Shown: one piece after another, positions 1 through 6,348 of the stretch
How positions within the stretch are numbered: position 1 is the stretch's first letter
Layout of the letters: the number at the start of each line of letters is the position of its first letter
Assembly: GCF_017515565.1 (NCBI RefSeq)
Contig: NZ_JAFWFN010000084.1
Location: 1 to 64,000, forward strand
Source: Halomonas sp.
Lineage (GTDB): Bacteria; Pseudomonadota; Gammaproteobacteria; Pseudomonadales; Halomonadaceae
Reading direction: 5' to 3'
Length of the DNA: 64,000 nt
Program-made: the position numbers and the translations under genes
Notes under the pieces: model-generated
Database searches by the model: none
What the model saw: the letters and a program-made list of their open reading frames with translations, nothing else
Told to the model about the DNA's origin: nothing

Positions 1-1
1 C

Positions 2-196
2 CGCTGGTGTGACCATATTCTGTTGCTGTACCCCAACGGTGAAGCCTGCTGGGGTCCGCGAGACAACATGCTGGTGCCCAGCGCACTCGAAAGGCTTTAC
101 CAGCAGCGCTTAGCCACGGTACAGGTTGAGGGTGCGCCGGTGTTTGTGCCCATTCAGGCACCCCTTACCGACCATCCGATTAATTCAAGGAAGTAA
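2..196 (+). CDS. ABC transporter ATP-binding protein, C-terminal fragment (probable cobalamin/siderophore importer ATPase)
   Basis: Only the last 64 codons are in the window; the reading frame is open from base 2 to the TAA at 194-196. The visible tail contains CDHILLLYPNGEACWGPRDNM, the pattern found after the H-loop in BtuD/FepC-type importer ATPases, where the regulatory tail ends the protein. The Walker and signature motifs lie upstream, outside the window. The stop is one base before the cobB start, so the two genes are almost certainly one operon. That context favours vitamin B12 or cobinamide import over iron siderophore import, but the substrate cannot be read from this fragment. Confidence 0.55.
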   Translation, partial: RWCDHILLLYPNGEACWGPRDNMLVPSALERLYQQRLATVQVEGAPVFVPIQAPLTDHPINSRK

Positions 197-197
197 C

Positions 198-1511
198 ATG
201 TTGCAAGGTGAAGCGCACGCAGCGTTAATCAGCGCCCCCGGTTCTGGCCAGGGAAAATCCATGGTAACGGCGGCCTTGGCACGGCTGCACCGTAATGCGG
301 GCCGCACCGTGCGGGTGTTTAAACACGGCCCCGACTACCTAGACCCCATGGTGCAAGAGATCGCCTCTGGGCAGCCGGTGTACCAGTTGCACCCCTGGAT
401 GACCGGCGAACACGAATGCCGCTGGCGCTTGGCGAAAGCCGCCCAAGAGGCTGATGTCATTTTAGTGGAAGGCTCCATGGGTCTGTTCGATGGCTCGCCC
501 TCCAGCGCCGATTTGGCCATCTTGGCAGGCATCCCCGCGCTGCTGGTGATTGACGCCTGGGGCATGGCGCAAACTTTTGGCGCGGTGGCTCAAGGGCTTG
601 CCAACTATCACCCGGATCTCGCTATTCATGAAGTGATCGCTAACCGTATTGGCAGCCCTGGCCACGGTAAGCTGCTGGCAGAAAGCATGCCGGAAGGCAT
701 TGCGCTGCTAGGGGCGGTTCCTCGCCACGACGCCATGAAAATCCCCGATCGCCACTTAGGTTTGGTACAAGCCAGCGAGCTAAGCGGCCTGGATGCCCAG
801 CTAGACGCCGCCGCCAAAGTGTTAGAGGAAGCAGGGCTAGGCCGCTTACCTAAACGGGTAACGCTAAGCGCTGAAGACCCCACGCCCGCACCGCAGTACC
901 TAAGCGGCGTACGCATTGCTATAGCCAAAGACGACGCCTTTGCGTTTATCTATCGCGCTAACGTCGATTTATTAGAGGAAATGGGCGCGACGCTGCACTT
1001 CTTCTCGCCGCTTAACGACGCAGCACTGCCAGAATGCGATGCCCTTTGGCTGCCCGGCGGCTACCCAGAACTGCACGCCGCCCGTTTTAGCGCCAACCAG
1101 CCAATGCGCGACGCGATAAGTACCCACCACCGCGCAGGCAAACCGATACTCGCCGAGTGCGGCGGGCTAATGAGCTGCGTAGAGCAGCTGGTCGACGGTG
1201 AAGGCACAAGCCACACGATGATGGGGCTGTTGCCCGGCACCGCCAAAATGGCCGGTAAGCTCACCGCGCTAGGGCTGCAAAGCCTGCACACCCAAAATGG
1301 CGAATTGCGCGGCCACACCTATCACCACTCGCTGCTGGAAACCTCCATGCAGCCGCTGGCCCGCACCCGCAAACTGGCAGGCAGCGAAGCCGAACCGATC
1401 TACCGTGAAGGCGCGCTGGTAGCCAGCTATTTTCATGGCTATTTCCCCTCTGCCCCCAGGCTGGTGGCGGATATCTTTACCGGGCAAACACTGCCAATCG
1501 CGACCCAGTAA
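198..1511 (+). CDS. cobB: Cobyrinate a,c-diamide synthase
   Basis: ATP- and glutamine-dependent enzyme that amidates the a and c side chains of (hydrogeno)cobyrinate in adenosylcobalamin synthesis. 437 residues, normal for CobB/CbiA. The N-terminal half has the P-loop-like SAPGSGQGKS (about 12-21) and KHGPDYLDP. The C-terminal half is a class I glutamine amidotransferase domain with LWLPGGYPELHA and the nucleophile in AECGGLM (Cys321). The reading frame is open farther upstream, but the ATG at 198 is chosen because AAGGAA lies just before it and it abuts the preceding stop. It forms a salvage/late-pathway set with cobO at 2054 and cobQ at 18944; no early corrin-ring genes are seen here. Confidence 0.95.
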   Translation: MLQGEAHAALISAPGSGQGKSMVTAALARLHRNAGRTVRVFKHGPDYLDPMVQEIASGQPVYQLHPWMTGEHECRWRLAKAAQEADVILVEGSMGLFDGSPSSADLAILAGIPALLVIDAWGMAQTFGAVAQGLANYHPDLAIHEVIANRIGSPGHGKLLAESMPEGIALLGAVPRHDAMKIPDRHLGLVQASELSGLDAQLDAAAKVLEEAGLGRLPKRVTLSAEDPTPAPQYLSGVRIAIAKDDAFAFIYRANVDLLEEMGATLHFFSPLNDAALPECDALWLPGGYPELHAARFSANQPMRDAISTHHRAGKPILAECGGLMSCVEQLVDGEGTSHTMMGLLPGTAKMAGKLTALGLQSLHTQNGELRGHTYHHSLLETSMQPLARTRKLAGSEAEPIYREGALVASYFHGYFPSAPRLVADIFTGQTLPIATQ

Positions 1512-1525
1512 TTTTGTGGAATGTT

Positions 1526-1554
1526 TTTTCATAAAGCGTATGTGGGCTATGATA
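1526..1554 (+). promoter_or_regulatory. Candidate sigma-70 promoter for ytoQ
   Basis: TTTTCA at 1526-1531 and TATGAT at 1549-1554 are separated by 17 bases, 40 bases before the ytoQ start. An inverted repeat ATGTGGG (1540-1546) / CCCACAT (1568-1574) straddles the -10 box and could be an operator. Sequence-only prediction. Confidence 0.4.
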
Positions 1555-1593
1555 GGTCGGCTAAATACCCACATTTACTATTGAGGAGCCACC

Positions 1594-2034
1594 ATGAGCT
1601 TTTACGTTTACCTTTCCGGCGAGATTCACACTGACTGGCGTGAAGAGATTCAGCGCGGCGCAGAAGCGGCGGGCCTGGACGTAGTCTTCACCGCCCCCGT
1701 GACCGACCATGACGCCTCTGATGCCGCAGGCGACCACCTGGGCAAACCGGATAACGGCTTCTGGCGCGACCACCAGTCTTCCAAAGTGAACGCCATCCGC
1801 ACCCGCACGATGATTGAACAGGCGGATTTAGTGGTGGTGCGCTTTGGCGACAAGTACAAACAGTGGAATGCTGCGTTTGACGCGGGCTACTGTGCGGCAC
1901 TGGCCAAGCCTTACATCACCCTGCACAGTGAAGAGATTGTTCACCCATTGAAAGAAGTCGACGCCCAAGCACAAGCCTGGTGCACCACTACCGATCAAGT
2001 CGTGGAAACCCTGCGCTACGTGCTGAAAGCGTAA
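1594..2034 (+). CDS. YtoQ family protein
   Basis: 146-residue soluble protein of the YtoQ family, recognised by its start MSFYVYLSGEIHTDWR and the segment VVFTAPVTDHDASD. The fold is thought to resemble nucleoside 2-deoxyribosyltransferase-like proteins; the biochemical role is not established. The ATG has a good ribosome site (GAGGAGCC) a few bases upstream. It sits between cobB and cobO, with cobO starting 19 bases downstream, so it is probably co-transcribed with cobO. That location does not prove a role in cobalamin metabolism. Confidence 0.85.
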   Translation: MSFYVYLSGEIHTDWREEIQRGAEAAGLDVVFTAPVTDHDASDAAGDHLGKPDNGFWRDHQSSKVNAIRTRTMIEQADLVVVRFGDKYKQWNAAFDAGYCAALAKPYITLHSEEIVHPLKEVDAQAQAWCTTTDQVVETLRYVLKA

Positions 2035-2053
2035 CTCACCCCAAGGAGACCCC

Positions 2054-2665
2054 ATGCGCGAAAATGCCAAAACCCCGGAACGCCATGCCCAGCGCATGGC
2101 GGCCAAGCAAAAAATCATGAACGAGCGCATTGCCCGCGCCGATAAAGAGCAGGGCATCTTGCTGGTGCTTACCGGCCCTGGCAAAGGCAAAAGCAGCTCC
2201 GGTTTTGGCATGCTCGCCCGCGCCCTTGGCCACGGCATGAAGGTTGGTGTGGTGCAGTTCATCAAGGGCGCGTTCAGCACCGGCGAAGAAGCCTTCTTCC
2301 GCAACCTGCCCAACGTGGACTACCACGTGATGGGCGAAGGCTACACCTGGGACACCCAAGACCGCGAGCGCGACGTCGCCGCCGCCAACGCCGCCTGGGA
2401 ACAAGCCAAGCGCATGCTCCAAGACGACAGCTACCACATGGTACTGCTCGACGAACTCAACATCGCCCTGCGCTACGAATACCTCGACCTAGACCAAGTC
2501 CTCGACGACCTACAAGCCCGCCCCGAGATGCAGCACGCCATCGTCACTGGCCGCTACGCCCCCCAACAGCTCATTGACCTTGCCGATACCGTTACCGAAA
2601 TGAAAGTGGTTAAACATGCTTTTAAAGATCAAGGCATTAAAGCCCAGAAAGGGATTGAGCTTTAA
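2054..2665 (+). CDS. cobO: Cob(I)yrinic acid a,c-diamide adenosyltransferase (CobA/CobO/BtuR type)
   Basis: Transfers the 5'-deoxyadenosyl group of ATP to reduced corrinoid, making adenosylated cobyrinate diamide or salvaged cobinamide/cobalamin. 203 residues, typical for CobO. The P-loop GPGKGKSS lies at residues 41-48; VVQFIKGAFSTGEE, LDELNIAL and VTGRYAP are the expected family segments. AAGGAG (2042-2047) precedes the ATG by six bases. It follows ytoQ closely and is the last cobalamin gene of this cluster before an accessory region begins. Confidence 0.95.
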   Translation: MRENAKTPERHAQRMAAKQKIMNERIARADKEQGILLVLTGPGKGKSSSGFGMLARALGHGMKVGVVQFIKGAFSTGEEAFFRNLPNVDYHVMGEGYTWDTQDRERDVAAANAAWEQAKRMLQDDSYHMVLLDELNIALRYEYLDLDQVLDDLQARPEMQHAIVTGRYAPQQLIDLADTVTEMKVVKHAFKDQGIKAQKGIEL

Positions 2666-3068
2666 AGGGAAGAGGAGAAACGTAAGGTGTGAATGGTGAA
2701 GGTAAAGTAGCTGAAGCCTATTACCCTTTGGCTATGATTGTTGAGGGCAGTAGTTGTGGGAGGGAGCTTTAGCTCGCGATAACTCAGCCTTCTTGCCCAA
2801 TTCCCCACCGTAGCCAAAAACTGCGCCAGCTCAATATTTTTTGCAACGTCACGTGACTTAAGAAAAATTTATCAATAAGTATGATGGAATCGTAAAAGCG
2901 AGCCAGCACGCGAATTTTGGATATGCTGCCGCGCGAAAAATAACCCCTTTAAATTAGTGATTTGGAGATTTCTGGGCGGCTGTATAACATCAATAAACGA
3001 GCCGTCACGTTCAAAGGTGTTATGTGGCAGGCCATGTAACCACTGTTACAAGTCTTAAGGAATCGTGC
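2666..3068. other. Intergenic region opening the accessory island
   Basis: About 400 bases with no convincing gene. It holds a REP-like element (2755-2782), a perfect palindrome GTCACGTGAC (2848-2857), and an increasingly AT-rich stretch. Near its end lie ATAACA (about 2984-2989) and, some 30 bases later, GTTATGT (3019-3025), which resembles an integron cassette boundary box. Confidence 0.6.
2755..2782. repeat. REP-like palindromic element
   Basis: TGTGGGAGGGAGCTTTAGCTCGCGATAA resembles the REP elements common in pseudomonads and relatives. It contains the short hairpin GAGCT-TT-AGCTC (2764-2775). Only one copy was noticed in the window, so its repetitive nature is inferred from resemblance. 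Confidence 0.45.
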
Positions 3069-3770
3069 ATGGAAGACCCCTATAAAATATTTCGTGTTCT
3101 TATCAAATTTATGGATGAGAGGCATGTGGACTCATTTTTAAATGATGGTCTCTTATTCATGAACAACATTGACTATTTCAGGAGCTACGAGGATGCAGAT
3201 GTAGCACTTCGCGGAGATATTCACGAAGGTTTAGCTGCAACCTATAAAGCTGAGGGGCTCACAATCACGCTAGGTGATCACGTTGTGGAAGGAGCTGTAG
3301 GTAAAGTAGATATACGCTACAACCATGAAGGCGATACTAACATTTACAGCATGACTAAGATCAGTGACGGAAAAATATTGGAGGCAGGTGATTCCGGCCT
3401 TTTCCTATCCGACAAGTTTATAAAATTTGGTAATCGGGCAGTTGTTATCGGTGGCTCAAAAATTATTGAGTTTGAGAATAGGTTAAGAAACGCTCTTGCA
3501 AAAGATATAAATATATACACCCCACGAAAAGACAATGTGCTTGCAAAGCAGGTTTCGTATTTGAGCTGTGAAGAACATCATGGCCAAATGGACGTATTCG
3601 ATAAATTTTCTGATTATTCATGGCAGCACGAGTGGAGAATTGCATTTAAGCAAAAACAGGCAGCGGGGGCATATCCTTTAAAAATTGGTAATCTATCAGA
3701 TATCGCAAGCGTATTTGAAACCGAGCCTTTAATTCGGGATCCTTTAAAACTTATGCCAAGCAACTTGTAA
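3069..3770 (+). CDS. Hypothetical protein in an integron-cassette-like setting
   Basis: 233-residue soluble protein I do not recognise; no signal peptide or membrane segment. The start ATG at 3069 is preceded by AAGGA with about eight bases spacing; an upstream in-frame start is possible but has no ribosome site. The protein begins MEDPYKIFRVLIKFMDERHV and contains WQHEWRIAFKQK near the end, a pattern also seen in DUF2971-like proteins of uncertain role; that link is weak. The gene is clearly more AT-rich than its neighbours. Its TAA stop runs directly into an attC-like sequence, and a GTTATGT box lies 50 bases before the start. Acquired DNA is likely. Confidence 0.75.
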   Translation: MEDPYKIFRVLIKFMDERHVDSFLNDGLLFMNNIDYFRSYEDADVALRGDIHEGLAATYKAEGLTITLGDHVVEGAVGKVDIRYNHEGDTNIYSMTKISDGKILEAGDSGLFLSDKFIKFGNRAVVIGGSKIIEFENRLRNALAKDINIYTPRKDNVLAKQVSYLSCEEHHGQMDVFDKFSDYSWQHEWRIAFKQKQAAGAYPLKIGNLSDIASVFETEPLIRDPLKLMPSNL

Positions 3771-3836
3771 CAAGCGCATGTTGTCGGACTGGATTTCCGC
3801 TGCGCTCCAAACCAGCCGCAAATGCAAGCATTACAC
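3765..3836 (+). other. attC-like integron recombination site, degenerate
   Basis: Begins TTGTAACAAGCGCATG and overlaps the stop codon of the preceding gene, as cassette attC sites often do. The left arm contains GTCGGACTGG, the centre CCGCTGCGC, and the right arm CCAGCCGCAAATGC, so the two arms can pair imperfectly. The 3' box is ATTACAC (3830-3836) instead of the GTTRRRY consensus. It pairs well with TTGTAAC at the 5' end but has lost the crossover G. No integrase gene is in the window. Read as a decayed cassette end, not a proven functional site. Confidence 0.55.
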
Positions 3837-3885
3837 ATCAAGAGGGAGCTTTTCTAAGATCCGTCAATGACGTATATTAGTAATT

Positions 3886-4200
3886 ATTTTCACCATCATC
3901 GAAACCCCCACATTCGAAGCGGATGCCAGAAAAATCTGGACGGCGGAGGAGCGAATTGCCCTCTTCGCCTGGCTGGCGGCCAATCCTGAAGTGGGTGATC
4001 CCATTCCGGGCAGCGGCGGATGCAGAAAGGTTCGGTGGTCGGTAGCGGGTTCTGGAAAGCGCAGTGGAGTGCGCGTCATCTACTTCACCCGGTTGGCAAA
4101 TGGTGAAATCTGGTTGTTGGTGATCTACAAGAAGGCCGTCAGGGAGAATATACCCGCGCATATCCTGAAGGCGATTCGTGAGGTATTAGAAATTGACTAA
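3886..4200 (+). CDS. RelE/HigB-type toxin, no canonical start codon
   Basis: An intact frame runs from after the TGA at 3868-3870 to the TAA at 4198-4200. It encodes IETPTFEADARKIWTAEER, then GSGGCRKVRWS, GVRVIYF and IWLLVIYKKA, the layout of RelE/ParE-superfamily mRNA interferases. The family normally begins just before the IETPTF segment. Here that stretch has no ATG, GTG or TTG; only ATT codons at 3883 and 3886 are near the expected place, and no Shine-Dalgarno is visible. The first normal start, GTG 3991, would remove about a third of the toxin. The antitoxin overlaps its end. Either a rare ATT start is used or the toxin is silenced. Confidence 0.6.
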   Translation: MFTIIETPTFEADARKIWTAEERIALFAWLAANPEVGDPIPGSGGCRKVRWSVAGSGKRSGVRVIYFTRLANGEIWLLVIYKKAVRENIPAHILKAIREVLEID

Positions 4201-4492
4201 AGAGATACTTAGCGCTGAGGAGCTTGGCAACAAGCTGCTTCAATCAGTTAAAGAAATGAAAGCGGGCAAAACCGCACGGGTTAGCCATGTTGAGCCTAAT
4301 GAGGTGGCAGAGGCGAGAGGGAAAACTGGCCTTACGCAGCGAGAGTTTGCCGAGGTGTTGCATATTTCTCCTCGTACGCTTCAGGAATGGGAGCAGGGGC
4401 GGCGCAAGCCGTCTGGGCCAGCCAAGGCATTAATCGAAATTGCTTTTCGTCATCCTGAGGTCATTCGCGAGGATTTCGGGCTTAGGCGTTAA
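4193..4492 (+). CDS. XRE-family antitoxin with helix-turn-helix
   Basis: 99 residues. The C-terminal half has the HTH core TGLTQREFAEVLHISPRTLQ followed by EWEQGRRKPSGPAKALI, typical of HigA/NadS-like antitoxins that pair with RelE/HigB toxins and repress their own operon. The start is TTG at 4193, overlapping the toxin stop by eight bases; no ATG is available before residue 22. The toxin-first order fits HigBA-like modules. Its TAA stop is followed by CAAGCCGC, so TAACAAG again follows a stop codon, as at 3768. Confidence 0.8.
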   Translation: MTKEILSAEELGNKLLQSVKEMKAGKTARVSHVEPNEVAEARGKTGLTQREFAEVLHISPRTLQEWEQGRRKPSGPAKALIEIAFRHPEVIREDFGLRR

Positions 4493-4598
4493 CAAGCCGC
4501 TTCACGGTAAAATTCTCGTATATCGTTATCAAAGACCCATAGGCCGCCTTGAGGGCCTTAGCGTAAACCACCACCCTATGCACCCATCAGGAGCTAAT

Positions 4599-5291
4599 AT
4601 GTGGGACATGAAACCCAATATACCCCTGGCCGTACAGCTGGCTAAAAGAGATGTGCCTGCTCTGGTTTACGATGCGGTGAATCTGGAAGGCGTTGCCATG
4701 ACGCTGCCTGAGGTGCAGACCATTCTTGATGGTATTACCGTGGGTGGGCATCGCATTAGCGATCAGAACATGGCGATCAACCAAGCCAAAGCCTGGGCGT
4801 TCATTTTTGATTTGGTCGAGCAGGGTGAGTTTACATTTGACAAAAAAACGGCTCTGAGTATTCACGAGATCGCCGGAAAAGAAGAAGCGTTAGAGTGGGG
4901 TAAGTTTCGTTCAGGTTATGTCACTATCGCTGGCTCTGAGTATGAGCCGCCTGCTCCCGATGAGTTGGATGCAAAATGGCGAGAAGTTGAGCAACAGGTC
5001 TACAGTGAGGCTGATGTTTACGATCAAGCCATCACGGCATTTTTACAAATGGCTCGCGCTCAGTTTTTTTGGGACGTCAACAAGCGCACTGGCCGTTTCA
5101 TGATGAACGGTATCTTGTTGGCTAACGGCTTCCCGGTGATTAACGTACAAGCCAAACGGCAGCAGGAATTTAACACACTGATGCTCGACTTTTATTCATC
5201 GAATGATATGCGAGCGATGAATACATTTCTACGAAGCTGTTTAGATGAAAAAATTATTCGTAACTTCACGCTAGACCTAAACATGGGTTAG
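4599..5291 (+). CDS. Fic/Doc-family protein with altered catalytic motif
   Basis: 230 residues. The ATG at 4599 is preceded by CAGGAG five bases upstream, so the longer upstream frame is not used. The Fic core motif lies at 155-166, QFFWDVNKRTGR. The NKRT part is Doc-like, but the first position, normally the catalytic His, is Gln. NLEG at 28-31 resembles the glutamate-containing inhibitory helix of Fic enzymes, and FRSGYVTIAG (103-112) is the usual flap region. Fic enzymes transfer AMP or phosphate to proteins, using the His as general base; its absence argues against ordinary catalysis. Similar His-less sequences form a recurrent subfamily as I recall. It lies between the toxin-antitoxin genes and a Rho-like gene. 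Confidence 0.85.
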   Translation: MWDMKPNIPLAVQLAKRDVPALVYDAVNLEGVAMTLPEVQTILDGITVGGHRISDQNMAINQAKAWAFIFDLVEQGEFTFDKKTALSIHEIAGKEEALEWGKFRSGYVTIAGSEYEPPAPDELDAKWREVEQQVYSEADVYDQAITAFLQMARAQFFWDVNKRTGRFMMNGILLANGFPVINVQAKRQQEFNTLMLDFYSSNDMRAMNTFLRSCLDEKIIRNFTLDLNMG

Positions 5292-5341
5292 CACGGGCGT
5301 TAATAGTTAACATCCAAATTTAAAAGGCAATCCACCCTACC

Positions 5342-6298
5342 ATGACCCGCAAAACCCTAAGCCTAAAAACCAAAAAACCACTAGAGCCCAAACCCACCAA
5401 CGAAGTCGAAGACCCAACCCCCAACGACCCCATAACACGCTTCCTAAACGGCACCGCCATCCATCCTTCCCCACGCCTGTATTTAGCGCCCAGTGATCAG
5501 CCGCGCACCGTGCGGGCGATGGATTTGATCACGCCCATCGGCATGGGCCAACGTGGCTTGATTGTGGCTCCGCCCGGTTCTGGCAAAACGACGCTGTTAA
5601 AGTATATCTGCCAAGCCGTGGCAGAGGCTTACCCGGATATAAAGCTGTACGCCTTGCTGATTGATGAGCGCCCGGAAGAAGTGACCGATTTTAGGCGCAG
5701 CGTGTCGGCTGAAGTGCATGCCTCATCGTCAGATGAAAGCTACGCGAACCATGTGCGGATGGCTGATCAGTTGCTGGATACGGCGCGCAAGCAGGCAGGC
5801 GAGGGGCACGATGTGATGATCGTGATCGATTCACTCACAAGGCTTTCGCGGGTTCATAATGCCGAGCAGCGGGGCAACGGGCGCACGATGTCGGGTGGGC
5901 TGGATTCCCGGGCGATGGAAATACCACGCAAACTGTTTGGCGCTGCGCGAAAGATCGAAAACGGCGGCTCGCTCACTATTCTGGCCACCGTGCTGGTGGA
6001 GACGGGAAGCCGTATGGATCAGGTGATTTTTGAGGAGTTCAAGGGCACGGGCAATATGGAGCTGGTGCTATCACGGGACGTGGCCAATCAGCGGATTTTT
6101 CCGGCAATTGATATTGCTAAAAGCAGTACCCGCCGAGAAGAGTTGTTAATTGATGCGAGGGATATTGAGAAAGTACACACCTTGCGCAGAGCGTTAACAC
6201 CTCTTAAGCCTGTTGAAGGCGCGGAGAAGCTGCTTGCGCTGTTGGAGAAATACCCGACGAATGCGGAGCTGTTGGATGCTTTCTCGCCCGCTGAGTAG
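5342..6298 (+). CDS. Rho-like ATPase lacking the N-terminal RNA-binding domain
   Basis: 318 residues against about 419 for Rho. It aligns with the Rho motor domain from LDLxxPIGxGQRGLIVAPP onward: Walker A APPGSGKT (76-83), catalytic DERPEEV (108-114), DSLTRLSR (163-170), the R-loop EEFKGTGN (231-238) and arginine finger segment TRREE (263-267). The first 35 residues are a Lys/Pro/Thr-rich tail, and the OB-fold that binds rut RNA is absent. Real Rho should be encoded elsewhere. The motor residues look intact, so it could form a hexamer, act on Rho, or bind another ligand; the role is not known. A strong terminator-like hairpin follows. Confidence 0.85.
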   Translation: MTRKTLSLKTKKPLEPKPTNEVEDPTPNDPITRFLNGTAIHPSPRLYLAPSDQPRTVRAMDLITPIGMGQRGLIVAPPGSGKTTLLKYICQAVAEAYPDIKLYALLIDERPEEVTDFRRSVSAEVHASSSDESYANHVRMADQLLDTARKQAGEGHDVMIVIDSLTRLSRVHNAEQRGNGRTMSGGLDSRAMEIPRKLFGAARKIENGGSLTILATVLVETGSRMDQVIFEEFKGTGNMELVLSRDVANQRIFPAIDIAKSSTRREELLIDARDIEKVHTLRRALTPLKPVEGAEKLLALLEKYPTNAELLDAFSPAE

Positions 6299-6302
6299 AG
6301 GT

Positions 6303-6341
6303 GAAGCTCACCCTTGACTTCATTCGAGGTGAGCTTCTTTG
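6303..6341. terminator. Rho-independent terminator of the rho-like gene
   Basis: A perfect ten-base stem GAAGCTCACC (6303-6312) / GGTGAGCTTC (6328-6337) with a 15-base loop is followed by TTTGTT. It lies four bases after the rho-like stop and just before the convergent helicase gene. Confidence 0.75.
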
Positions 6342-6348
6342 TTAAGGC

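Noticed and set aside
1828-2437. Long antisense frames opposite ytoQ and cobO
   Set aside because: They are shadows of strongly coding genes on the plus strand; no family motifs.
4490-5310. An attC site split by the Fic gene (TAACAAG at 4490 and GGGCGTTA near 5300)
   Set aside because: The arms pair poorly and would need an 800-base insertion; too speculative.
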